From the NCBI GenBank assembly GCA_903883985.1, contig CAISDD010000016.1:1-14710 (forward strand): DNA of 14,710 bases, written 5' to 3'. Shown piece after piece: positions 1 to 6,750 of the stretch. Source of the stretch: an uncultured Pseudomonadota bacterium. Lineage in GTDB: Bacteria > Pseudomonadota > Gammaproteobacteria > Burkholderiales > Thiobacillaceae. Numbering within the stretch: the first letter of the stretch is position 1; every line of letters begins with the position of its first letter. Position numbers and translations under genes: made by a program. The notes below the pieces were generated by a model, which was given only the letters and a program-made list of their open reading frames with translations, searched no databases and had not been told where the DNA came from.

Positions 1-137
1 ACCACCTTGTCATGGCGCCAGCGGTTGCGATAAGCATCTTCCCACTTGCGGTCCTCGATGGTCATCGTGCCGTGGCCGTTCGAGAAGTCCTCGCGCGGGC
101 GGGTGAAATAGGTCAGGCGGTCGAGAAAGTGACTCAT
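1..137 (-). CDS. narG: Respiratory nitrate reductase alpha subunit NarG, N-terminal part (runs off left edge)
   Basis: Only the first 45 codons are in the window. They read MSHFLDRLTYFTRPREDF and continue through a WEDAYRNRWRHDK stretch, which closely follows the start of known NarG proteins (E. coli: MSKFLDRF..., WEDGYRQRWQHDK). NarG is the Mo-bis-MGD catalytic subunit of the membrane-bound cytoplasmic-facing NarGHI complex, which reduces nitrate to nitrite with quinol electrons. The segment with the His/Cys ligands of the FS0 cluster would come next and is outside the window. The ATG at 137 is preceded by a strong AAGGAG ribosome site at 145-150. It is the third gene of narK1-narK2-narG, and narHJI would be expected beyond the left edge. 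The identification is secure; the integrity of the rest cannot be judged. Confidence 0.93.
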   Translation of the reverse strand, partial: MSHFLDRLTYFTRPREDFSNGHGTMTIEDRKWEDAYRNRWRHDKV

Positions 138-156
138 TGTTTAGCTCCTTCTGTTT

Positions 157-250
157 CGTAGGTTGGGTTAGCGGCTTTATCGCGTAACCCAACGTCCATG
201 CACGTGTCGTTGGGTTACGGCGCAAAACCCCGCGCCTAACCCAGCCTACG
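157..250. repeat. Double-hairpin palindromic repeat (copy A) in the narK2-narG gap
   Basis: The gap between narK2 and narG is almost wholly this element. It begins CGTAGG and ends CCTACG. The left hairpin pairs GTTGGGTTA (162-170) with TAACCCAAC (185-193) around a loop containing gctttat. The right one pairs GTTGGGTTA (209-217) imperfectly with TAACCCA (237-243). It has the same plan as the repeats at 1907-1998 and 9042-9133, but the stem sequence differs. In mRNA it would fold between two operon genes and could tune narG expression or RNA stability (inference). Confidence 0.8.
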
Positions 251-255
251 GTTTA

Positions 256-1872
256 TTACGGGTTCTTGATCTCGCTGCCGGCGCGCAGGTAGAACCACCA
301 GTTCAGAACCAGGCACAGGGCATAGAAGATGGCGAAGCCATACATGGCGTTCTCCGGGGTGCCGGCCTTGATCTGGCCCTTGATCACCTCGGGGGCGATG
401 AAGGAACCGTAGGCGGCGACTGCCGAGGTCCAGCCCAGTACCGGGCCTGCCTGGGCGCGGTCGAAGATCACGCCGACGGTGCGGAAGGTGGAGCCGTTGC
501 CGATACCGGATGCGGCGAACAACAACACGAAGGTCCACAGGAATTCTTTGAAGTAGATTTCCGGGGTGGCGGAGTGGTAGGCCTGCATCATCAGATAGCC
601 GGTGTAGACAGAAGCCACGACCATCACTACCGAGATGATCTGGGTGACGATGGAGCCGCCCACCTTGTCCGAGATCCAGCCGCCCACGGGACGGATCAGG
701 GCGCCGACGAAGGGGCCGATCCAGGCGTATTGCAGCGCCGAGGGGGCGTTCGGGTTCTTCAGGGTATGTGCGAAGATATGGGTAACCGGGTCAGCGATGT
801 GCTGGACGCCGAAGATCACCGTAATCGACAGCGGCAGCGCCATCGAGAAACCGATGAAGGAGCCGAAGGTCAGCACGTAGAGTACGGTCATCGACCAGGT
901 GTGCTTGTTATGGAAGATTTCGAACTGCTTGGCGATGTTGGGCTTCATGTCGCCGAAGGCCGCGAGCTTCATCGCGAACACCGTAACCAGCATGATCAGC
1001 GGCAGCGCCACCCACATGTTGAGCAGCCCGAGGCCGCCGGTCTTGACTGGCAGATACAGGTACAGGCCGATGCCTGCGGTGGCGAAGGCCAGTGCCCACA
1101 GCCAGATAATCTTGGCGAACGAGCCCAGGGTGGACTTCATGCCGGTGCTGATCGGCATCAGGTTGTTCATGCCGAAGAAGCCGAGGAAAGCCAGCGGCAC
1201 CAGGGCCAACATCCAGACATACCCCGCGTTCTGGATGAAGGTCGGGGTACCCGCCTTGATCTTGCCGAGTATCCAGCCGCTGTCTTTCACCAGCGTCATC
1301 GGTTCGCCAGCGAAGGCGCCGAAGATTCCGGCAGTCATCACCAGCGGGATCAGGATCTGCATGGTGGTGACGCCGAAGTTGCCCAGGCCCGCGTTAATGC
1401 CAAGAGCCGTGCCCTGCAGCCGCTTCGGGAAGAAGGTGCTGATGTTGGACATCGAGCAGGCGAAGTTTCCGCCGCCAATGCCAGAGAGCAGCGCCAGCAT
1501 CTGGAACACCCATAGCGGCGTGGACTTGTCCTGCAGAGCGATGCCGGTGCCGACGGCGGGAATCATCAGCAGCGCGGTGGTCAGGAAGATGGTGTTGCGG
1601 CCGCCGGCGATGCGGATGAAGAACGAGGCGGGGATGCGCAGGGTAGCACCGGCCAGTCCGGCGATCGCGGTCAACGAGAACATGTCGTCCGGCTTGAATG
1701 GGAAGCCGAGGTTCAGCATCTGCACGGTGATGATGCCCCACATCAGCCAGACGGCGAAACCAAGCAGGAGGCTGGGGACCGAGATCCACAAATTGCGGTT
1801 GGCGATGGATTTTCCAGTGGAATCCCAGAATTTCTGGTCTTCGACGTCCCATTTTTCGATGTTGGTGCTCAT
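256..1872 (-). CDS. narK2: NarK2-type nitrate/nitrite transporter (NNP family, MFS)
   Basis: This is a 538-residue inner-membrane protein with about 12 hydrophobic segments. It moves nitrate in, most likely in exchange for nitrite, to feed NarG on the cytoplasmic side. Both NNP signatures are present: GIGGGNFACSMSNISTFFPK (131-150) with GLGNFG after it, and SGIGNGSTFRTVGVIF (455-470). The substrate-binding arginines that correspond to R89 and R305 of E. coli NarK appear as R79 (ATLRIP) and R394 (ALIRPVGG). At 538 residues it is longer than most NarK proteins (about 430-470). The extra length is loop sequence around 185-215 and 355-380. The start is supported by a GGAG site about 7 bases upstream. 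It lies second in narK1-narK2-narG. The NarK2 (antiporter) label rests on signature similarity and gene order; the transport mode is inferred. Confidence 0.9.
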   Translation of the reverse strand: MSTNIEKWDVEDQKFWDSTGKSIANRNLWISVPSLLLGFAVWLMWGIITVQMLNLGFPFKPDDMFSLTAIAGLAGATLRIPASFFIRIAGGRNTIFLTTALLMIPAVGTGIALQDKSTPLWVFQMLALLSGIGGGNFACSMSNISTFFPKRLQGTALGINAGLGNFGVTTMQILIPLVMTAGIFGAFAGEPMTLVKDSGWILGKIKAGTPTFIQNAGYVWMLALVPLAFLGFFGMNNLMPISTGMKSTLGSFAKIIWLWALAFATAGIGLYLYLPVKTGGLGLLNMWVALPLIMLVTVFAMKLAAFGDMKPNIAKQFEIFHNKHTWSMTVLYVLTFGSFIGFSMALPLSITVIFGVQHIADPVTHIFAHTLKNPNAPSALQYAWIGPFVGALIRPVGGWISDKVGGSIVTQIISVVMVVASVYTGYLMMQAYHSATPEIYFKEFLWTFVLLFAASGIGNGSTFRTVGVIFDRAQAGPVLGWTSAVAAYGSFIAPEVIKGQIKAGTPENAMYGFAIFYALCLVLNWWFYLRAGSEIKNP

Positions 1873-1906
1873 GAGTGGCTCCGGTGGAGAGTGGTGTGTG
1901 GGAGGT

Positions 1907-1998
1907 GGTCGGGTTAGCGGCTACATCGCTTAACCCGACGGGGGGTGATTTCGGGTTACGAAAACGGCGCAAAATGCCGCGCCTAACCCGACCTACGG
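1907..1998. repeat. Double-hairpin palindromic repeat (copy B) in the narK1-narK2 gap
   Basis: The element is built as GGTCGGGTTAGCG, loop gctacat, CGCTTAACCCGACG, a short linker, then a second imperfect hairpin ending GCGCCTAACCCGACC and CTACGG. Its plan matches copy A (157-250): the same TTAGCG/CGC..TAA core, but with TCGGG/CCCGA in place of TTGGG/CCCAA in the stem. The changes are compensated on both arms. It fills most of the 144-base gap between the two transporter genes. Confidence 0.8.
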
Positions 1999-2016
1999 GA
2001 ATCCGGATCGCGGCGG

Positions 2017-3288
2017 TTATTCCAGGGTGTCCGCCGCGATGACGGGTTTCTTGATTAAATCCAGCTTGCGAACCTCGGTGGTGTACATCCAGATCAGCGA
2101 TACCCAGACCACGCCGTACATCAACATGAACGCCGAGGAGCGGATGCCGGTGAGGTCGACCAGAGCGCCGAACATGATGGGTAGCAGGAAGCCGCCCATG
2201 CCGCCGATCAAGCCGACGATGCCCGAGATGACGCCGATGTTGTCCGGGTATTCGTCTGCGATGTACTTGAACACGCTAGCCTTGCCGAAGGCGAAGGCCA
2301 CCCCGACGGTGAACAGCAAGGCGGTGAAGATTTCCGGACCCAGATGGATGCCGTAGGTGTGTGGGCCGGTCACGGTCTTCACGGTGAACTCGGTCTGCGG
2401 GTAGGACAGGATGAACAAACAGATCCAGGACACCCAGAGCACCCACCAGGTCACCCGGTGCGCCCCCCACTTATCCGACATCCAGCCGCCCACCGCGCGC
2501 AACACGCCTCCCGGCAGGGAGAAGCAGGCCGCGAGTAGCGCAGCCGTTTTCAGGTCGAAACCGTATTCGGTGACGTAGTACTTGGTCATCCACAGGGCCA
2601 GGGCCACGTAGCCGCCGAAGACGATGGAATAGTATTGGCAGTATTTCCAAACGACGGGATCTTTCAGTGCCTTGAGTTGCTCGCGCACGGTGACATGGGA
2701 GGGCACCTTGTGCGCCGGGTCGTCGTAGGTGAAGAGCCAGAACAGGATGGCGGTCAGCAGCATGGCGGCGGCATAGACCTGCGGCACCATGGTCCAGCCA
2801 TAGGCCACGACGATGCTGGGAGCTACCAGCTTGGTCAGCGCCGAACCCGAGTTCCCCGCACCGAACACCCCCATCGCCATGCCCTGGCGGCTGGCTTCGT
2901 ACCAGCGTGCACAGTAGGCGATGCCCACCGAGAAGGAGCCGCCGGCCAGGCCGACGAAGAGGCCGATCACAAGGAAATGCCAGAAGGCGGTCGCGTACTG
3001 GATGCACCAGATCGGCACCACCGTGGACAACATCAGGGTGAACAGGACGATGCGACCGCCTAGCTTGTCGGTCCACATGCCCAAAGGCAGACGGATCAGG
3101 GAGCCGGTCAGTACCGGCATGGCGACCAGCAAACCGAACTCGGTCTCATTGAGATGCAGTTGTGCCTTGATCGGGATGCCGATGACCGCGAACATCATCC
3201 ACACGGCGAAACACACCGTGAAGGCCAGGGTGCTCATCACGAGCACGGATAATTGCTGTTGCGAACGAGGGGTCACTGAACTCTCCAT
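2017..3288 (-). CDS. narK1: NarK1-type nitrate transporter (NNP family, MFS)
   Basis: This is a 423-residue transporter of the inner membrane with about 12 hydrophobic helices. Substrate arginines are visible at R66 (GSLIRLPLG) and R264 (GGVLRAVGGW). The first NNP signature is GLAGGSFSVGIAYCARWY, followed by GVFGAGNSGSALTK. The sequence belongs to the NarK1 type, thought to be a nitrate/proton symporter that starts nitrate uptake before the NarK2 antiporter takes over. The frame stays open to 3384. I chose the ATG at 3288 because the 32 extra residues upstream (rich in Pro, Arg and Phe) do not look like a NarK N terminus and lie in the control region. The chosen start has only a weak ribosome site. 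It is the first gene of the nar operon and divergent from narX. The family is sure; the start is less so. Confidence 0.9.
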   Translation of the reverse strand: MESSVTPRSQQQLSVLVMSTLAFTVCFAVWMMFAVIGIPIKAQLHLNETEFGLLVAMPVLTGSLIRLPLGMWTDKLGGRIVLFTLMLSTVVPIWCIQYATAFWHFLVIGLFVGLAGGSFSVGIAYCARWYEASRQGMAMGVFGAGNSGSALTKLVAPSIVVAYGWTMVPQVYAAAMLLTAILFWLFTYDDPAHKVPSHVTVREQLKALKDPVVWKYCQYYSIVFGGYVALALWMTKYYVTEYGFDLKTAALLAACFSLPGGVLRAVGGWMSDKWGAHRVTWWVLWVSWICLFILSYPQTEFTVKTVTGPHTYGIHLGPEIFTALLFTVGVAFAFGKASVFKYIADEYPDNIGVISGIVGLIGGMGGFLLPIMFGALVDLTGIRSSAFMLMYGVVWVSLIWMYTTEVRKLDLIKKPVIAADTLE

Positions 3289-3555
3289 CAGATCAAGAAA
3301 CCTGGATATCCGAATAGGACGGAACGCAGTTTCCGCGACGGGAAAATACTTTGGTAGTGGGGGTAAATGCGCAGGATGAGGCACGAATACCCCCGAATGG
3401 GTAGGGTGGAGTGATGGTAAGTGATTGTTATTTATATGTATATTCGGCGGATTGGGTGCGGTTTATGCCTCATCTGGCGCCGAGTGGGTATTCCCATGTC
3501 GTGGCTTGAGGAAAAAAGGGTACCCTGTCTCACCCCCGCAACATAGCGGAGGACT
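3289..3555. promoter_or_regulatory. Divergent narK1/narX control region with NarL-type heptamers
   Basis: A 7-2-7 inverted pair lies at 3388-3403: TACCCCC, GA, ATGGGTA. The second heptamer reads TACCCAT on the other strand, a full match to the known NarL consensus TACYYMT; the first matches 6 of 7. Further single heptamers with one mismatch are GGGGGTA (3359-3365), GTGGGTA (3484-3490), TTCCCAT (3491-3497) and AAGGGTA (3516-3522), read on either strand. An AT-rich stretch at about 3427-3447 (TTATTTATATGTATATT) could hold -10 elements for either direction. I did not find a convincing FNR/ANR box (TTGAT-N4-ATCAA). NarL control is inferred from these sites and from the neighbouring narL. Confidence 0.6.
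3548..3553 (+). promoter_or_regulatory. Ribosome binding site upstream of narX with uncertain start
   Basis: GGAGGA lies only two bases before an in-frame TTG (3556), which is tighter than usual. It is nine bases or so before an ATT (3562) and 35 bases before the first ATG (3589). The true narX start is therefore not settled by sequence alone; all options keep the same frame. Confidence 0.45.
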
Positions 3556-5496
3556 TTGTCCATTCCGGAGTTGCGCCACGTTCCACCCATGCTAGAAAAA
3601 CACGGCCCTCCCCTGATTTCCTGGTACGCCCTGCAAAACTCCCTGCTCCTGCGCATGGGGGGGGCGGTCGCGGCCGTTGCCATGCTCGCGATCGTGGGGA
3701 TGTCGGTGTCTGGATTGGTGGCGGAATCGACCCAGGGTGGTGGCGAGGCGATCAACCGGTCGGGCAGTCTGCGCATGCAAAGCTGGTACATGGCCAACCT
3801 CTACCTTGCAACGCCGGCTGACGGTGCAGGGAAAATGGCCGATGCCCTCCGCGAGTTCGAGGCCACGCTTGCCGACCCGACCATCCTGACCATGCTGCCA
3901 CCTGCGAATACCACCGAGTTGACCGTCATCTGGCATGGCATGCTTCAGGAATGGCGGCAAGGAATCCGCCCCCGCTTCCTGGACGTTGCACAGGGGCGTC
4001 CGGTGCCCCTCGATGCCGCAGCCCGCATGGCACTGCTCGATGAAACGCGCCGATTCGTCGGCCAGATCGACCGTCTGGTCAAGCAGTTGGAAAACATGAC
4101 CGAGGCCAAGATCCGGGTCATGCGCATGGTCTTGGGCGGCACGCTGGCCTTGACCCTCCTTGTGGTGCTGCTCACCATCTGGCTGATCCATACCCAACTG
4201 GTGTCGCCTTTGAAGCGACTGCTGGACCTGTCCCGCCATGTCGGCCGTGGGGATCTCACGGTACGCACGCCCTACACGGGCGAGGATGAGCTAGGCCTGC
4301 TCGGGCGCGCCTTCAACTCGATGGCGGAGGATCTTTCCAAGCTCTACCGCGATCTCGAAGGCCGGGTGAAGCAGAAAACCGCCGAACTCACTCGCAGCAA
4401 CCAGTCGCTGGAATTGCTCTACCACTCCATCGCTCGCTTGCATGGTGCCATTCCAGACAGTAAAACCTATCGCGAGGTGTTGTGCGACATCGAAGTGCTG
4501 CTAGGACTCGGTCATGGAACCCTCTGTCTGGGAGAGCAGGGGGAGCAAGATCGACGGGTCGTGGCCAGCACCATGCAGCCGAATGACGCCGACCCCTGTG
4601 CCACCATGGATTGCCTGCGTTGCCACGTGGTTAATCACACCAGCATCCGCATCACCGAAAACTTTCATCGTCATCTCACCTTGCCGCTCTCCGATGCGGA
4701 ACACCAATACGGGGTATTGATCCTGGAAATTCCCCTGGGCGTGGAGATCGAAACCTGGCAGGTACAACTGCTGGAGGCCCTGTCGCGTCACATCGGCGTG
4801 GCGATCGGCGCGGAACGTCGTATCGAACAGAATCGGCGCCTGGCTTTGCTGGAGGAACGCGCGGTGATCGCACGCGAGTTGCACGACTCCCTGGCGCAGT
4901 CGCTTGCCTACATGAAGATCCAGGTCAGCCGCTTGAAATCGGCCATGAAGGCAGGCCAGCCGACCGAGGAAGTCATGGAGGAATTGCGCGATGGCCTGAA
5001 CGGCGCCTATCAGCAGCTACGCGAACTGCTTGCCACCTTTCGTCTGCGCATGGATGGAAACAATTTGCATTCCGCCCTGGAACAGACTGTGGCGGAGTTC
5101 GCACAGCGCGGCGAAATCGAGATCTCACTCGATATGTCCACCAGTCTTTGCCCACTTTCTCCCAACGAGGAAATCCACATCCTGCAGATCGTGCGTGAGG
5201 CGCTTTCCAATGTATTGCACCATGCCCATGCCAAGCGTGCGCGCGTCGGCCTCAATTGCCTGGCCGAGGGTTCGGTGCAGTTGCTCGTGGAAGACGACGG
5301 CGAGGGCATCGTCAAGCCTGCTGACCCCCACCACTATGGGATGACCATCATGGAAGAGCGTACCCGCAGCCTGAACGGTGAGCTGACATTCGAGGCGCTG
5401 CCACAAAATGGCACACGGGTGGCGCTCGTATTCACACCACGCCGGGTTCAGTCGCAAACTGCGCAGTTGAGTGGTCTGCAGCCCTCGCGCGCGTGA
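3556..5496 (+). CDS. narX: Nitrate/nitrite sensor histidine kinase NarX
   Basis: Length is 646 residues from TTG 3556, or 635 from ATG 3589. The order of parts is: TM1 (about 35-55); a periplasmic P-box with AINRSGSLRMQSW (65-77), the nitrate-binding helix of NarX/NarQ; a periplasmic helical domain; TM2 (about 191-212); a HAMP linker (about 213-265); a central module with the Cys cluster CATMDCLRC (C348, C353, C356); and a HisKA_3 dimerisation domain. In that domain ARELHDSLAQSL contains the phospho-acceptor H443. The C-terminal HATPase has an N box (REALSNVLHHAHA, 547-559), a G box (VEDDGEGI, 578-585) and GMTIMEERTRSLNGEL. NarX phosphorylates NarL when nitrate or nitrite binds in the periplasm. 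narL follows 49 bases downstream, so the two form an operon divergent from narK1K2G. Confidence 0.93.
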   Translation: MSIPELRHVPPMLEKHGPPLISWYALQNSLLLRMGGAVAAVAMLAIVGMSVSGLVAESTQGGGEAINRSGSLRMQSWYMANLYLATPADGAGKMADALREFEATLADPTILTMLPPANTTELTVIWHGMLQEWRQGIRPRFLDVAQGRPVPLDAAARMALLDETRRFVGQIDRLVKQLENMTEAKIRVMRMVLGGTLALTLLVVLLTIWLIHTQLVSPLKRLLDLSRHVGRGDLTVRTPYTGEDELGLLGRAFNSMAEDLSKLYRDLEGRVKQKTAELTRSNQSLELLYHSIARLHGAIPDSKTYREVLCDIEVLLGLGHGTLCLGEQGEQDRRVVASTMQPNDADPCATMDCLRCHVVNHTSIRITENFHRHLTLPLSDAEHQYGVLILEIPLGVEIETWQVQLLEALSRHIGVAIGAERRIEQNRRLALLEERAVIARELHDSLAQSLAYMKIQVSRLKSAMKAGQPTEEVMEELRDGLNGAYQQLRELLATFRLRMDGNNLHSALEQTVAEFAQRGEIEISLDMSTSLCPLSPNEEIHILQIVREALSNVLHHAHAKRARVGLNCLAEGSVQLLVEDDGEGIVKPADPHHYGMTIMEERTRSLNGELTFEALPQNGTRVALVFTPRRVQSQTAQLSGLQPSRA

Positions 5497-5545
5497 CTTC
5501 ACGTGTAACACCTCCACCTCGACACGATGCAAGGAACCTACTCAC

Positions 5546-6196
5546 ATGCCTGACAAACCGCAACGTCTCCTGATCATCGACGACCACCCCTTGTTTCGCC
5601 GCGGCGTCACGCAATTGGTGAAAATGGCCGGTGAATTCGATGTGGTGGGGGAGGCATCCAGCGGTCTGGAAGGCATCGAGATGGCGCGTGAACTCGGTCC
5701 GGACATGGTTCTGCTCGACCTCAACATGAAGGGCATGAGCGGTCTGGAAGTGCTCAAGACACTGAAATCCTGGGAGAACGATACTCGCGTGGTCATGCTC
5801 ACCGTTTCCGATCAGGCCGAAGATCTGGTCGCGGCCTTGCGCGCGGGCGCCGATGGCTACCTGCTGAAGGAAATGGACCCGGATGAACTGGTCGGCAAGC
5901 TGAAGGAAGCCGCGGCCGGCCAGGTCACCCTCACCGACAGCCTCGTCCGCCTCCTGGCGCATTCGCTACGCGAGGACAGCCGTCCGAAAGACCCCGACCA
6001 GGCGGGCCTATCGGGACAGGAAAGCCGTATCCTGGAGCAGATCGCCCAAGGCAAGAGCAACAAGCTCATCGCTCGCGAGCTCAACATCGCCGATGGCACG
6101 GTCAAGGTCCATGTCAAACACTTGTTGCGTAAACTCAACCTGCATTCGCGAGTGGAAGCGGCGATTTGGGCCTTGGAAAGGAAGCGCGGCGGATGA
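5546..6196 (+). CDS. narL: Nitrate/nitrite response regulator NarL
   Basis: This is a 216-residue two-domain regulator. The receiver domain has the acidic pair D12/D13, phospho-acceptor D58 (VLLDLNM), T86 (LTVSD) and K108 (YLLKEM). A LuxR/GerE-type helix-turn-helix (about 150-208) ends with DGTVKVHVKHLLRKLNLHSR, almost the same as the DNA-recognition helix of E. coli NarL. Phosphorylated NarL binds TACYYMT heptamers, which occur upstream of narK1 and narX. I chose the ATG at 5546 because AAGGAA (5531-5536) precedes it. The frame opens earlier, but the extra 25 residues do not resemble a receiver domain and would overlap the end of narX. It converges with the next gene across a 43-base gap, where I see no clear terminator. 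Confidence 0.94.
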   Translation: MPDKPQRLLIIDDHPLFRRGVTQLVKMAGEFDVVGEASSGLEGIEMARELGPDMVLLDLNMKGMSGLEVLKTLKSWENDTRVVMLTVSDQAEDLVAALRAGADGYLLKEMDPDELVGKLKEAAAGQVTLTDSLVRLLAHSLREDSRPKDPDQAGLSGQESRILEQIAQGKSNKLIARELNIADGTVKVHVKHLLRKLNLHSRVEAAIWALERKRGG

Positions 6197-6239
6197 TCTG
6201 GAATTTAACCGCAACCACCCGCGATTCTCCGAGTTCCGA

Positions 6240-6572
6240 TTAGCCGGTGCTCCAGGCACGTGGCCGCATCATGCCCGCGATCTTGCACGCCTGCTTCACA
6301 TAGCCATAGGGAAACAACTGGAATAGCCGATCCTTGGCGGCCTTCTTGTCCATGTCCAGGGCCTCGCCAAGAAAAGCCACGACATGGCGGACGTCGGGTG
6401 CTACCTGATGTTCCAGCCAGTATTCCCGCATGAAGCGCAGGAGCGGCCAGTACGCATCGCTCAGGCCCAGCTTCTCCTCCAGGGCCAGTTCGAGCGCAAT
6501 CTTCTCGTTCCACGATTCCGGATCGATGAGGTAACCGTCACCGTCCCGTTCTGCCTCAATCTGTGCTTCCAT
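6240..6572 (-). CDS. DsrC/TusE-family sulfur-relay-like protein lacking the terminal Cys
   Basis: This is a 110-residue protein. The C-terminal arm, LFPYGYVKQACKIAG followed by MMRPRAWSTG, is typical of the DsrC/TusE fold. In DsrC the arm has two Cys separated by ten residues, and in TusE only the final one is kept. Here the first is present (C96) but the position of the last (107) is Trp, so the usual persulfide or trisulfide chemistry of DsrC cannot take place. Members without the last Cys have been grouped as RspA and proposed to be regulatory. No dsr or tus genes are nearby; its neighbour is narL, in convergent orientation. The start is backed by a GGGAAG site about 6 bases before the ATG. 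Family assignment is firm. The role is unknown, and a link to nitrate respiration is only suggested by position. Confidence 0.87.
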   Translation of the reverse strand: MEAQIEAERDGDGYLIDPESWNEKIALELALEEKLGLSDAYWPLLRFMREYWLEHQVAPDVRHVVAFLGEALDMDKKAAKDRLFQLFPYGYVKQACKIAGMMRPRAWSTG

Positions 6573-6725
6573 AATTTCTTCCCGTCGCCATGAAGTGATG
6601 AGGAGGAGGGTAGCGGAACCACCACGTATAAATCAAACGACATTAATTGGTGGATATGATCGGGTTATTCGATGGATGAGCCGAAAAGCCCAAGCACCCT
6701 ACGCGTCAGCGAACCCCGAACCGAG

Positions 6726-6750
6726 TGTGAACGGCTTTCCACCCTACGGG
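6726..6750. repeat. Half of a TAGGGTGG-type palindromic repeat (copy C)
   Basis: On the minus strand it reads CCGTAGGGTGGAAAGCCGTT. This is the outer arm and loop side of the repeat family seen at 9042, 9541 and elsewhere; no matching inverted arm is found. Its TAG (6744-6746) is the stop codon of the ankyrin gene. A second CACCCTACG lies 44 bases away (6695-6703) in the same orientation. This looks like a decayed copy. Confidence 0.5.

Noticed and set aside
574..1933. Long plus-strand open frames of 313 and 344 codons
   Set aside because: They lie opposite narK2, whose family signatures are clear; their products are rich in His, Gln and Arg or otherwise unlike any family and come from the high GC of the opposite strand.
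3404..3480. A possible FNR/ANR box in the AT-rich part of the nar control region
   Set aside because: Candidates such as TTGTTATTTATATG keep too few bases of TTGAT-N4-ATCAA.
3592..4239. Minus-strand open frame of 215 codons
   Set aside because: It is antisense to narX, has low-complexity composition and no domain.
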